In this document: piece after piece, positions 36,841 through 45,685 of the stretch
Layout of the letters: every line of letters starts with the position of its first letter
How positions within the stretch are numbered: the first letter of the stretch is position 1
Program-made: the position numbers and the translations under genes
The notes under the pieces: generated by a model
What the model was told of the DNA's origin: nothing
Databases searched by the model: none
The model's input: the letters and a program-made list of their open reading frames with translations, nothing else
DNA from: CANMXU01 sp052030545
GTDB taxonomy: Bacteria > Pseudomonadota > Gammaproteobacteria > Enterobacterales > Alteromonadaceae
Assembly: GCF_052030545.1 (NCBI RefSeq)
Contig: NZ_JBPDIH010000004.1
Coordinates: 310,001-374,000 of the forward strand
Reading direction: 5' to 3'
DNA: 64,000 nucleotides

Positions 36841-38009
36841 AATTTGTCTCCAACAACAGGTTGCTTAGTTTGCTTGGCAACTTGCGTATCGTTATTTGCG
36901 TGTGAATTAATTAACGGAATGCGCATACAAAAATGTGCACCTTGACCTGGTTTACTCAATAATTGCACGTCACCGTGGTGAGCATTGGCCACCGCTTTAA
37001 CAACCGCTAAACCTAGACCTGTGCCTTGTTTTCTTGCGGTGTAAAAAGGTTCGAAGACTTTGTCCGCTATCGTTGCATCAACGCCGGGACCATTATCGAC
37101 GACACTAATATAGGCATAATCATCACCGCAACTCGCTTGAATGGTGACTTGTGCATTTTCTTGAATAATGGCTAGGCTATTATTAACTAAGTTTTCAATT
37201 GCGCCAGTAATGGCGGTTTGATTAGCTAAAATTTTACAATCGCTTGGGCAAGTCACTATTGATACACAAGCTTGTGCTTTATTGATTAACGGCTCGATGC
37301 CTTGAATACTTGTTTCAATGATTTGGTTGACGGATAAAGGTTCCACCACTTGCTGACTGCCACTTTTAGCAAACAACAGCATGTCGTTAACTTGCTGTTC
37401 AAGATCGCCTAAACGGGTCATTAATTTATCTTGGAAGTTTTCACGTGCACTAGGTTCAAGGTTGCTGTTTTTTAAATTAGCGCCATATAACATAGCCGCA
37501 GATAAAGGCGTTCTGATCTGATGCGCCAAAGTTGAAACCATTTTCCCTAATGAAGACAAGCGCTGTAACTGCGCAATTTTATCTTGCATTATTCGTGTTT
37601 CAGTTAAGTCGGTGATCATGATCAACTGACCCGGTTGATTACCCAGTGCGGTAATTTCAAGTTTTACTCGACGACCATTTTTTAATGACACTTCATGCCC
37701 GTCGTCAGCTCTTGGTTTAAAAGATCGTTTAATAACGTCAAACCAAGGTTGCCCTAATATAGGTTCATCCAATAATTGGCTGGCGATGCGGTTTACCTTG
37801 ATCACAATGCCGTTGCCATCAAGCATCACCATACCTGTCGGCATAACTTCAATAATTTGGTTTAATTGATTACTTTGCTGACGCAGTAACGCTAACTCTC
37901 CTGGATAGGCTTCACTGGCATGAGTGTGCCCTTGCTCAGGAAAGTCTTGCGATCCAAGTTGTGAAGAAGAAAATGGTGTTTCTGTTTCAGAATATAATGC
38001 TAGCGCCAT
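36837..38009 (-). CDS. flrB: Flagellar sensor histidine kinase FlrB
   Basis: FlrB is the cytosolic kinase that phosphorylates FlrC. The 390-residue protein has no membrane helix, a PAS domain (about residues 45-140), the H-box STLAHQIRTPLSAA with His163, and an ATPase domain with NLVNNSLAI, VVDNGPGVD and GTGLGLAVVKAV. The absence of membrane segments fits the FlrB/FleS family. Confidence 0.95.
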   Translation of the reverse strand: MALALYSETETPFSSSQLGSQDFPEQGHTHASEAYPGELALLRQQSNQLNQIIEVMPTGMVMLDGNGIVIKVNRIASQLLDEPILGQPWFDVIKRSFKPRADDGHEVSLKNGRRVKLEITALGNQPGQLIMITDLTETRIMQDKIAQLQRLSSLGKMVSTLAHQIRTPLSAAMLYGANLKNSNLEPSARENFQDKLMTRLGDLEQQVNDMLLFAKSGSQQVVEPLSVNQIIETSIQGIEPLINKAQACVSIVTCPSDCKILANQTAITGAIENLVNNSLAIIQENAQVTIQASCGDDYAYISVVDNGPGVDATIADKVFEPFYTARKQGTGLGLAVVKAVANAHHGDVQLLSKPGQGAHFCMRIPLINSHANNDTQVAKQTKQPVVGDKL

Positions 38010-38047
38010 ATGCTATTACTCAATTAACAATTGCTAATTAGGTTAAA

Positions 38048-38062
38048 GCATTTACCATGCCA
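38048..38062 (-). promoter_or_regulatory. Probable sigma-54 promoter of flrB-flrC
   Basis: On the minus strand TGGCAT-GGTAA-ATGC has correct spacing and a near-perfect -24 element, with TTGC changed to ATGC. FlrA-dependent sigma-54 control of flrBC is known in Vibrio. It is about 40 bases from the flrB ATG. Confidence 0.55.
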
Positions 38063-38274
38063 GATAAAAACATATATTTTACAAATAGATAGACAAGGAA
38101 GGCAAAATAACTCACTGTCAATTAATTGGCCTAAAAGAGAATAAATATAAGATTTTTAGCAAATTAACACAGAAAAAAACACCCTATTACTTATATCACG
38201 TCGACTTGAGTTGTTACAAAAGCCCACAGTTACTAATCGCTACATTTTTCACCGAGTATGTACATATTTACACT

Positions 38275-38303
38275 TTGGATAATTTGCTATCTTACGCTAT
38301 ATA
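38275..38303 (+). promoter_or_regulatory. Sigma-70-like promoter of the outer-membrane protein gene
   Basis: TTGGAT (38275-38280) and TATATA (38298-38303) are 17 bases apart, giving a leader of about 60 bases. The palindrome TATGTACATA ends nine bases upstream of the -35 box. Confidence 0.4.
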
Positions 38304-38371
38304 AAATCTGTACACCTTTTGACAAATTGAGTGCTTAGGTGTTTATTTCAACGTAAAGCAGGCTATTTAAA

Positions 38372-38950
38372 ATGAAACTTTCAAAAATCATTAACATTAC
38401 TATTGTCGCGCTTAGTAGCTTATTGTTAGCAACTGCCGCAAACGCAAACTCTTTACACCTAAGCCTTAGTAATAACAATCTAGGTTTAGGCGCTGAAGTT
38501 GAAGAAATTACGCCACATTCATCTGCTGATTTAGAGTACTTTGCAGAAGATCATTTTAATTTATATCGCGCGGGCATTTACGTTGACGCGATTGAGCGCG
38601 ACAAAGAACATCCACATTTAGGTGACATGGCCATTAAAGTCGGCCCTAAAGCAGTCTATGTAAAAAGCGATCATTATGGTTATGAAGGTGGCGCAGTTGC
38701 ATTGGCGATTAAAATGGAATTTCCATTATCAGAAAAATTAACGACTTACATGTCTGGTTCATTTGCAAATAGTAAAATGGCATTCGACAACTTAGAACGC
38801 TATGAAGAATTCACGTTAGGTATTAAAGCACAAATAATTGAGCATGGTGATTTCTCAATTGCTTTTAGCCATGTAGAAATTGAAACTGACAACTTAAATA
38901 CAATGACGTTAGAAGACGGTTTAGTCTTTGGCGTCGCTTTTCACTTCTAA
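38372..38950 (+). CDS. YfaZ-like outer-membrane beta-barrel protein
   Basis: The 192-residue protein has a clear signal peptide (cleavage after ANA near residue 26) and then alternating hydrophobic strands ending in the aromatic C-terminus VFGVAFHF, typical of outer-membrane barrels. Length and the segment NLERYEEFTLGIKAQII resemble the YfaZ family; this is recalled, not searched. It is transcribed against its neighbours and splits flrA from flrBC, which are adjacent in Vibrio. No flagellar role can be deduced; it may be an independent insertion. Confidence 0.7.
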   Translation: MKLSKIINITIVALSSLLLATAANANSLHLSLSNNNLGLGAEVEEITPHSSADLEYFAEDHFNLYRAGIYVDAIERDKEHPHLGDMAIKVGPKAVYVKSDHYGYEGGAVALAIKMEFPLSEKLTTYMSGSFANSKMAFDNLERYEEFTLGIKAQIIEHGDFSIAFSHVEIETDNLNTMTLEDGLVFGVAFHF

Positions 38951-38984
38951 GCACAAGTCCTGTTTTAAGTTATCACCCCAAATA

Positions 38985-39023
38985 AAAAAGCTAATGTGCA
39001 ACAAAGTTGAACATTAGCTTTTT
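38985..39023. terminator. Bidirectional terminator between the YfaZ-like gene and flrA
   Basis: A 13-base-pair stem (38985-38997 with 39011-39023) is flanked by A and T runs, with an additional CAAC/GTTG pairing inside the loop. It lies between the two convergent genes and can serve both. Confidence 0.82.
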
Positions 39024-39054
39024 ATTATCAATAATTTATTAACGAATAGATTAT

Positions 39055-40518
39055 TTAATCGACTTCTTTTTGTAGCTGATATTTACGCATTTTTTCAACT
39101 AAGGTTGTGCGTCGCATACCTAATAAATCTGCCGCTCTAGCAACAACCCAGTCTGTTTTATCAAGCGCTTGCGTGACCAATGAAATTTCAAGCTCAGCTA
39201 AATGCTCTTTCAGATTTAACCCTTCTTCAGGTAATAAACTTGAATTATTGTCGCTAACCGCGGGCTCTTCATCTTCTTCTTCGTCAGAATAATCAAAGCC
39301 AGCAAACAATTCATTAATTGCTTCACGCTCTTGTAATTCTTCAGGATACTCTGGCGTGTATTCTTCAACATCGATATGACGATATTTTACCGGCAGTTCA
39401 CTCACATTAACGACTTGATCAGCGTACATAATGATCATACGTTCAATTAAATTAGATAGCTCACGAACATTACCCGCCCAAGGATGTTCCTGTAACGAAA
39501 GTATGGCTTGCTCGGTAAAGCGCACAGATTGGTTCTGATCATGTTCGAAACGCGAAATTAACTCTTGTAACAACAACGGAATATCTTCTTTTCTATCACG
39601 AAGTGCCGGCGTTTCTATTGGAAAAACATTTAAGCGATAATAAAGATCTTCACGAAAATCATTGGTGTCGATCATTTTTTCCAAATGTTGATGTGTTGCG
39701 GCAATAATACGAACATCAGCCTTAATGCTTTTAGCACCACCTACTCGCTCAAACGTGCGCTCTTGTAATACCCTTAATAGTTTTACCTGCATCGGCTGCG
39801 GCATATCACCTATTTCATCTAAAAATAGCGTACCACCTTCGGCAAGTTCAAAGCGCCCTTTGCGGGTAGAAATTGCGCCAGTAAATGCACCTTTCTCATG
39901 ACCAAATAATTCACTTTCTAATAACTCGCCGGGAATTGCGCCACAGTTTACCGGAACAAATGGTGCCTTACTGCGCTCTGATAAATTATGAATATTACGG
40001 GCAACCACTTCTTTACCGGTACCAGATTCCCCTAAAATCAATACGTTTGCTTGAGTGCTAGCAACTTGTTCAATTAAAAATCGCACCTCTTGCATCGCAT
40101 CACTCACGCCAATGAGTGAGCGAAATAACGGATTCGGCCCATTATTTTTAGCAATCTTCGAAGGGAGTTTATTATGGTATTGATGGCAATGATGAATAAG
40201 TTCAGTTAGTTGAGCATAGTTAAGTGGCACAGTTAATTCGCCAATAACATTAACTAAACCGTCAACCGCCTCTTTGTCGGGTACATCATGAAATAGAAAT
40301 GGGCAGGTTGGGTTTTGCTTAACAATGTCAATCATCAATGATGATAACTGACCACAACAAATGACTGTAAGAATGTGACTATCATCTTTGAGATGCTCAG
40401 CAACATCACTTTGCGTACATAGTTCGAAGTGCTCGCCAACAAAAGACAACACTGTTTCTATTTGATGACGTCGAGCATTGTCATTGTCAACTACAAGAAT
40501 ACGTTTAAGACCATGCAT
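39055..40518 (-). CDS. flrA: Flagellar master regulator FlrA (FleQ)
   Basis: FlrA is the sigma-54 activator at the top of the polar-flagellar cascade and is inhibited by c-di-GMP. The 487 residues comprise a receiver-like domain (1-118) lacking a complete acidic pocket, the LFRSLIG motif at 131-137 (its Arg133 corresponds to the c-di-GMP-binding Arg of FleQ), the AAA+ domain (Walker A GESGTGKE at 163-170, GHEKGAFTGA) and a Fis-type HTH near the C-terminus. Between AAA+ and HTH is an acidic linker (YSDEEEDEEP). Confidence 0.96.
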   Translation of the reverse strand: MHGLKRILVVDNDNARRHQIETVLSFVGEHFELCTQSDVAEHLKDDSHILTVICCGQLSSLMIDIVKQNPTCPFLFHDVPDKEAVDGLVNVIGELTVPLNYAQLTELIHHCHQYHNKLPSKIAKNNGPNPLFRSLIGVSDAMQEVRFLIEQVASTQANVLILGESGTGKEVVARNIHNLSERSKAPFVPVNCGAIPGELLESELFGHEKGAFTGAISTRKGRFELAEGGTLFLDEIGDMPQPMQVKLLRVLQERTFERVGGAKSIKADVRIIAATHQHLEKMIDTNDFREDLYYRLNVFPIETPALRDRKEDIPLLLQELISRFEHDQNQSVRFTEQAILSLQEHPWAGNVRELSNLIERMIIMYADQVVNVSELPVKYRHIDVEEYTPEYPEELQEREAINELFAGFDYSDEEEDEEPAVSDNNSSLLPEEGLNLKEHLAELEISLVTQALDKTDWVVARAADLLGMRRTTLVEKMRKYQLQKEVD

Positions 40519-40891
40519 AAGACTATGATATACCGTTCATTTATAAGTGTTATTTGTTAATTCTAGCGACAACCATAATTTTAGCAACAATTAATTGACG
40601 TTTTGATACATTTTACGACAACATTTTGACTCTTTGCTAAGCCCGTCAATAATCTAGAAAACAAACCATGCAGTTAAATAATCAATACATTGTTAGTTGT
40701 TGGTTTTGTTTGAAAATTTTTAAAATACATAAGCAGCAATTTAAGTTAGGCACAATTTATGCAAACAGTTCAGGCAGAGATTAATCACGCAATAATGTGA
40801 CAATTAATTTACTATTACATACACTGACAGTAAGACCTTAAAATTTTGCTTAATGGTTAACGTCTAGTAGAACTGAGCTTTGGAGTTATTT
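40519..40891. other. Divergent intergenic region between flrA and fliS
   Basis: This 373-base AT-rich stretch holds no visible gene. It must contain the flrA promoter on the minus strand and a sigma-54-like promoter for fliS on the plus strand. Confidence 0.5.
40748..40762 (+). promoter_or_regulatory. Probable sigma-54 promoter of fliS
   Basis: AGGCAC-AATTT-ATGC has the exact -24/-12 spacing with one change in each element. Transcription would start near 40774, about 118 bases before fliS. Confidence 0.55.
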
Positions 40892-41290
40892 ATGACACAC
40901 GCATCACTTAAAAAATATAAACAAACAACCGTTAGCGCAGCAAAGGAAGCTACACCTTATCAATTGGTTGCTATGTTGTTTCAAGAATTATTAGGAAATA
41001 TAGCGGCAGCAAAAGGTGCGATAGAACAAAATGATCTTGCCAAAAAAGGCGAGCTTATTTCAAAATCTATTACCATTATTGGTGTTTTAGAAGGCTCTCT
41101 TGATTTTGAAAACGGCGGTGATGTTTCAAATAACCTTGCCGGTCTTTATCAATTTAGTGCTGAAAAGTTATTAGAAGCAAACGTAAATAACAACGCAGAG
41201 CTATTAACTGAGGTTATTGATATATTATTACCCATAAAGGCAGGCTGGGATTCAATTCCAACCGACAAGCATAACGAAGTTAGCTTTTAA
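40892..41290 (+). CDS. fliS: Flagellin export chaperone FliS
   Basis: FliS binds the C-terminus of flagellin and prevents early polymerisation. The 132-residue helical protein has the family's ATPYQLVAMLFQELLGNIAAAKGAIEQ (in part) and LEGSLDFENGGDVSNNLAGLYQF (in part). The ATG at 40892 follows GGAG by seven bases; a TTG at 40880 lacks a ribosome site. It is plus strand, opposite to fliD and the flagellins, and is followed directly by a FliT-like gene. Confidence 0.95.
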   Translation: MTHASLKKYKQTTVSAAKEATPYQLVAMLFQELLGNIAAAKGAIEQNDLAKKGELISKSITIIGVLEGSLDFENGGDVSNNLAGLYQFSAEKLLEANVNNNAELLTEVIDILLPIKAGWDSIPTDKHNEVSF

Positions 41291-41623
41291 ATGGTTCAAA
41301 ATATCCAAGTTCTATTAGATGATATTATTGCTGAGTCGCAACAGTTATTGTTGCTGCTTAGCAGTGATGAAAACTACGACTTGTCACAATTAGGTAACCA
41401 AGAAATTAATACTATTGTGTCTTCTCGCCAACAAAAGTTTGAATTACTCTTCAATACTTATAACCAAGAAGAATTAGCTGAGCACAGCAAGTTAATCGAG
41501 CATATCGTTCAGTTAGACCAAAGGTTAGTTAGCCAAGCAAATCAACAAAAAACGGATTCTAAAGATAAACTTAGTAAATTAAAGAAAAGCCAAAAAGCGG
41601 TAAAATCCTACCAAAAATATTAA
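41291..41623 (+). CDS. FliT-like flagellar chaperone (tentative)
   Basis: The 110-residue, entirely helical, Gln/Leu/Ser-rich protein begins right after the fliS stop with no gap. Its position matches the small gene after or before fliS in Vibrio and Pseudomonas, which encodes FliT, the FliD chaperone. Sequence similarity to FliT is weak by eye, and the name rests on context and helical character. Confidence 0.6.
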   Translation: MVQNIQVLLDDIIAESQQLLLLLSSDENYDLSQLGNQEINTIVSSRQQKFELLFNTYNQEELAEHSKLIEHIVQLDQRLVSQANQQKTDSKDKLSKLKKSQKAVKSYQKY

Positions 41624-41753
41624 GTCGACAAGATTAAATCAAACTTAGCCTGTTATGCGTTAACGCATCAACTGCCCTTATTGTTTTCCCAGACTATTAC
41701 CTATGTTCATTTTTTGACTATACTCTAGTTAATCAAATGATGTTGAGGTAAGC

Positions 41754-42068
41754 ATGTCAGTCGCCAATCCTTTGACTGCAGCAAGTGATATTGCCAAAGT
41801 AAAGCCTGAATTAAGCTCGGTTAGTCTTGCAAAAGAAAAGCCGTTAAAACCTGATCTTAAAGAGTTTTCAGCCGACGTTGTTGAAATATCTAGTCTCGCC
41901 CAAGAAAAATTAGCCAAAGAAACACAAGTTGAAGCGACACGAAAAATTGAAGATATTGCCAGCCAAGTGATCCGGATTAGCTCAAGTATTGGTAAAGCAA
42001 AGTCGATGGGAAACTTAACCAACCAACAGGCAACTGAGCTTTATAATAAAATTGCCAGCTTATTATAA
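41754..42068 (+). CDS. Small conserved-looking protein of unknown function beside fliD
   Basis: The 104-residue protein has no signal or membrane segment. It has a Lys/Pro-rich N-terminal half, the short stretch DVVEISSLAQEKLAKE, and a helical C-terminal half (RKIEDIASQVIRISSSIGKA and a final YNKIASLL). The stretch resembles the DSVSLTPQAKQL region of FlgM in this window, but the sigma-28-binding part is not evident. AGGTAAGC precedes the ATG. It is convergent with fliD and 130 bases after the FliT-like gene. No function is assigned. Confidence 0.65.
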   Translation: MSVANPLTAASDIAKVKPELSSVSLAKEKPLKPDLKEFSADVVEISSLAQEKLAKETQVEATRKIEDIASQVIRISSSIGKAKSMGNLTNQQATELYNKIASLL

Positions 42069-42113
42069 CCGCTGACTTCGCTACCACCTGCTGTTTTGAT
42101 TGATTTAGTTATT

Positions 42114-43538
42114 TTAGTTATCTTTCTTAACGACGCCCGGCATATTTTCTAATTGCGCCATCAAGTAAGTACTGGTTGAGTTTAAGCCAGCAACCAATAA
42201 ATCCATCGCATTGTATTGTGCGTAAAGCCTAGCTTCTAATGATTCCATTTTACGAGTGAAGGTTTCTCGATCTTCATCTAAACGGTCTAATTGGTCTTCC
42301 TTGCTATCTAAACGACCTTGGATAATGCCATCTGATTCGGTATAAAAGCCTAATAAATTATCAAGTCCACCAGCAAAACCATCACCGTCATCACTTACAC
42401 CAACAAAAAAGTTTTGTACTGCATCAACATCATTATCTATTGCATCGTTAAGAATTTCACTATCAAGGCTTAACACACCATACCGGTCGCCCGTAACGCC
42501 AAGTTGAGACAGAGTTAGCGTTTCGCCATTACCACTATCAAAAGCTTCACTTAACTCATTACGCAGTTTACTCATCACGCCACGAAGCAAAGAGTCGCCA
42601 GCAAGGGGCCCTACACCTGCATCGCCGACACTTCCTAAACTATTGCTCAATTCAAGTAACTCATTGTAGCTTTTAATAAAAGTATTTAGCCCAGCCGCAA
42701 TATTGTTATTATTTTCGCTAATTGCAATTTGGCTATCATCGTCATCAATATCATGTACTTTTTTAGCGGTAATATCTATGCCGTCAATAACGTCTTTAAA
42801 TTCATTGGTGGTACTGGTTATTGTGATGGTGTTATCGATGGTAATTTGAGCGTCGGTTGCCGCTTGTACTTGAGTTAAATTGGTGATCGCTGTAGGCAGT
42901 GCCGCAGGATCATAGGCTAAGCGCGACAAGCCAAGGTTATCAGTATCATTGCCATCACTAACATCATCCACGGTAATCGTTATGGCATTGGCAACACCGG
43001 TTTCTTTACTTGTTAATACAAGGTGTTCACCAGTATCATCGGTAATAATGGTCGCTAATACTGACTCGTTATCAACAGAATCATTAATGGCATCACGAAT
43101 GTCGCTCAAGGTATCTGTATTTGATACAGCAATATCAAAGTTATTGCTACCGGAGTTAAAGGTTAATGTACCTTCTCCAATAGCCTCAGCGGAATCAATG
43201 GACGCAGATGAAAGTTTGTGACTGGCAGCTAAAGCATCAACTTGAACAGCGTAATTGCCTACTTGGGCATCTTTTGAAGCAGTTAATGATAAAAAGTCAT
43301 CCGAACCAGAGGCTGTTCGTGTTTGGTAATTGTCACTGTCACCTAATGAAGTAATTGAGTTTGACACATCTTCTAGTGCTGATTTTAACGCGCCGACAGC
43401 TGAAATATCAGTGGTAATTTTTCCTGCTTGCTGATTAAGTCTTGACTCAAACGGAGCTCGTTCGGCGCCAACAATTGCACTCACAATCTCTGAAACTTGC
43501 AAACCAGAGCCTAAGCCTGGAAATGATATACTCGGCAT
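42114..43538 (-). CDS. fliD: Flagellar filament cap protein FliD
   Basis: FliD caps the filament and folds flagellin into place. The 474-residue protein has the N-terminal SFPGLGSGLQVSEIVSAIVGAERAPFESRL (in part), a variable middle, and the C-terminal coiled-coil region GRLDSKEDQLDRLDEDRETFTRKMESLEARL (in part), followed by LVAGLNSTSTYLMAQL. It follows flaG. Confidence 0.96.
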   Translation of the reverse strand: MPSISFPGLGSGLQVSEIVSAIVGAERAPFESRLNQQAGKITTDISAVGALKSALEDVSNSITSLGDSDNYQTRTASGSDDFLSLTASKDAQVGNYAVQVDALAASHKLSSASIDSAEAIGEGTLTFNSGSNNFDIAVSNTDTLSDIRDAINDSVDNESVLATIITDDTGEHLVLTSKETGVANAITITVDDVSDGNDTDNLGLSRLAYDPAALPTAITNLTQVQAATDAQITIDNTITITSTTNEFKDVIDGIDITAKKVHDIDDDDSQIAISENNNNIAAGLNTFIKSYNELLELSNSLGSVGDAGVGPLAGDSLLRGVMSKLRNELSEAFDSGNGETLTLSQLGVTGDRYGVLSLDSEILNDAIDNDVDAVQNFFVGVSDDGDGFAGGLDNLLGFYTESDGIIQGRLDSKEDQLDRLDEDRETFTRKMESLEARLYAQYNAMDLLVAGLNSTSTYLMAQLENMPGVVKKDN

Positions 43539-43566
43539 AAAACCACCACTTGTTAAAAATTAACGA

Positions 43567-43962
43567 TTAAACTTTAGTATCAATAAAACCGCCAACCATT
43601 TCAGATAACTTAGCAACCAAAGTTAACACTTCTTCCGAAGGAAACTGTTTAACTAATTCACCATTGTTTTTATCAATCACTTTAATGACATCTCGACCAG
43701 AGTCTTTATCTACAGAAAACTCTAAACCACGATTCATTTCACCAACAAAATCCTGCAATTGTTGCGCCACCTTTTCAAGTTGCTGAGGGGTTAACACCGC
43801 AGATTCTTCTGTTTTTTTATTAACTTCTACCTGTTTAATTTGCTCACTAAGCGCCCGAGCTTTTTCTAACGATTCAGCACTGATAGCTGACTCATTATTG
43901 CGCTTAACTTCCGTAGAAATACCGTTTAAAGCAATTTCAGGGTTATTTTGCACTACACTCAT
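43567..43962 (-). CDS. flaG: Flagellar protein FlaG
   Basis: FlaG influences filament length in other polar flagellates. The 131-residue protein has a polar N-terminal half and the conserved C-terminal FSVDKDSGRDVIKVIDKNNGELVKQFPSEEVL (in part). ATG at 43962 is chosen because AAGGAG lies 6 bases upstream; the longer frame start at 43989 has none. It lies between flagellin 1 and fliD. Confidence 0.94.
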   Translation of the reverse strand: MSVVQNNPEIALNGISTEVKRNNESAISAESLEKARALSEQIKQVEVNKKTEESAVLTPQQLEKVAQQLQDFVGEMNRGLEFSVDKDSGRDVIKVIDKNNGELVKQFPSEEVLTLVAKLSEMVGGFIDTKV

Positions 43963-44027
43963 TATTAGCTCCTTGGTTATTATTTTCAATGTTAAACAAC
44001 ATTAATAAACATCAAAATATAAAACAC

Positions 44028-44060
44028 AAAAAGGAAGGACCATTACAGCTCCTTCCTTTT
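44028..44060 (-). terminator. Terminator after flagellin 1
   Basis: An 11-base-pair stem AAAAGGAAGGA/TCCTTCCTTTT (44029-44039 with 44050-44060) with a 10-base loop is followed by T residues on the minus strand. It separates flagellin 1 from flaG. Confidence 0.85.
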
Positions 44061-44083
44061 ATTACTTCCATCAGCTAGCTGTA

Positions 44084-45547
44084 TTAGCCAATTAAGCTTA
44101 ATGCCGCTTGTGGCAATTGGTTAGCTTGAGCTAAGATTGAAGTACCTGCTTGTTGCAAGATTTGGTTCTTAGTCATGTTAGCAGTTTCAACAGCAAAATC
44201 AGTATCTTGAATTCGACTACGTGACGCTGCAACATTCTCTTGGATGTTAGCCAAGTTAGAAATTGTGTGGCTGAAACGGTTTTGAATCGCACCTAAACTT
44301 GCTCGTTGAGAGTCAATACTTGCGATAGCACCATCGATAACTGCTAGTGCATTTTGCGCACCTGTCGCCGTACCAATATCTAACGTGCTAATAGCATCTA
44401 ATGTAGAAGCTGTTGCAGCAGTTGCACCGTAGGTAGCATCTGAAGCAGTAGTAGAGAATGATTCAGTTGACGTTAAGCGAACTGTACCAGCGACAACCAT
44501 TGAGTCAGTACCAGTTGCAGCACCTAAAGTTGCTGTTACCGCAGAAGCTGTACCTGCGTAGTTAACACCGCCCATTACTACAGTACCACCAGCAAAATCT
44601 TCGATACGAATATCAGCACCAGTTTCATCAACTAAACGTAAGTTAGTACCGTCGATTTCAGCAGTTACGCCATGCTGTGTTGATTTTTCATTAATTGCAT
44701 TGGCAATATCGGTAAAGTTACCAGAGGCTGAAATAACAGTGTCATTTAGTTCAAACGATACTGAGCCTGTTGCCGTAAGAGTTTTTAACTCAACTTCTGT
44801 ACGTGCGTCAGCAGTAACACCCGTTACATCTGATTTACTGTTTACTGACGCAGCGATAGTTGCCGCACTGTTATTTGCGCCAATAGTCACTGATTCAGCA
44901 GTTGTGTTTTTACCACTAATGCTTAATGTACCGGCAGCGACACCATTGGTACCAGCTGCTGCAGTACCTGTTGCCGTTGTTGCGGCTGCTTGACCAAGAC
45001 CTGCAACAGTCGCACTGCCAAGGTCACGACCTTGTCTACCAACATCAGCGGCAGCAATACTAGATAACGAAACGCTAATGGTTTCATTCGCGTTAGCACC
45101 CACTTGGAAAGATTTAGTACCAAATGAGCCGTCAAGTAGTTTGGTATTACCAAAGCTTGTTGTATCTGAAATACGGGTTAATTCTGTTTGAAGCGCAGAA
45201 ACTTCTTTTTGAAGTGCTTCACGATCTGATGCTGAGTTAGAGCCGTTAGCTGATTGTAGTGCTAAGTCACGCATACGTTGTAAGATGCTGGTAGACTCTT
45301 GCATTGCACCTTCAGCTGTTTGTGCCATTGAAATACCATCGTTAGCATTTCGTTGTGCAACACCTAGACCATTTACTTGTGACGTTAAACGGTTTGAAAT
45401 TTGAAGACCAGCAGCATCATCTTTTGCGCTGTTAATACGCATACCTGATGACAAGCGTTGCATTGCAGTGGTTAAGCCTTCACCTGATTTACCTAAGTTA
45501 CGTTGAGCATTTAATGATGCAACGTTAGTATTTACTGAAATAGCCAT
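44084..45547 (-). CDS. Flagellin 1
   Basis: Filament subunit of 487 residues. The conserved D0/D1 ends are clear (MAISVNTNVASLNAQRNL; SSGMRINSAKDDAAGLQISNRL in part; C-terminal QAGTSILAQANQLPQAALSLIG). The middle region from about residue 180 to 400 is Ala/Thr-rich and variable. It is a close paralogue of flagellin 2 (47201). Its sigma-28 promoter and following terminator make it monocistronic. Confidence 0.96.
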   Translation of the reverse strand: MAISVNTNVASLNAQRNLGKSGEGLTTAMQRLSSGMRINSAKDDAAGLQISNRLTSQVNGLGVAQRNANDGISMAQTAEGAMQESTSILQRMRDLALQSANGSNSASDREALQKEVSALQTELTRISDTTSFGNTKLLDGSFGTKSFQVGANANETISVSLSSIAAADVGRQGRDLGSATVAGLGQAAATTATGTAAAGTNGVAAGTLSISGKNTTAESVTIGANNSAATIAASVNSKSDVTGVTADARTEVELKTLTATGSVSFELNDTVISASGNFTDIANAINEKSTQHGVTAEIDGTNLRLVDETGADIRIEDFAGGTVVMGGVNYAGTASAVTATLGAATGTDSMVVAGTVRLTSTESFSTTASDATYGATAATASTLDAISTLDIGTATGAQNALAVIDGAIASIDSQRASLGAIQNRFSHTISNLANIQENVAASRSRIQDTDFAVETANMTKNQILQQAGTSILAQANQLPQAALSLIG

Positions 45548-45637
45548 TTTAAAACTCCCGATTACAAAAATGTAATTTGTCTATTAGTTTTTAAATTAGG
45601 AACTATCATTTTCATCATCAAGCCCCGTTCAAAACCT

Positions 45638-45664
45638 TTAACGGCAGTTTTAAAATTATCTTTA
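45638..45664 (-). promoter_or_regulatory. Sigma-28 (FliA) promoter of flagellin 1
   Basis: On the minus strand TAAAGATA and GCCGTTAA are separated by 11 bases, matching the FliA consensus TAAAGTTT-N11-GCCGATAA at the key positions. It lies about 90 bases before the ATG. Confidence 0.8.
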
Positions 45665-45685
45665 ATCTTTTTTTTAAAAAAATAT

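Larger units (their letters stand above)
38010..38371. other. Divergent intergenic region between flrB and the YfaZ-like gene
   Basis: This 362-base region contains a sigma-54-like site towards flrB, a sigma-70-like promoter towards the outer-membrane protein gene and the palindrome TATGTACATA at 38257-38266. No small gene is visible. Confidence 0.5.

Noticed and set aside
40880..40891. TTG start for fliS four codons upstream
   Set aside because: The GGAG ribosome site lies inside this extension and fits the ATG at 40892.
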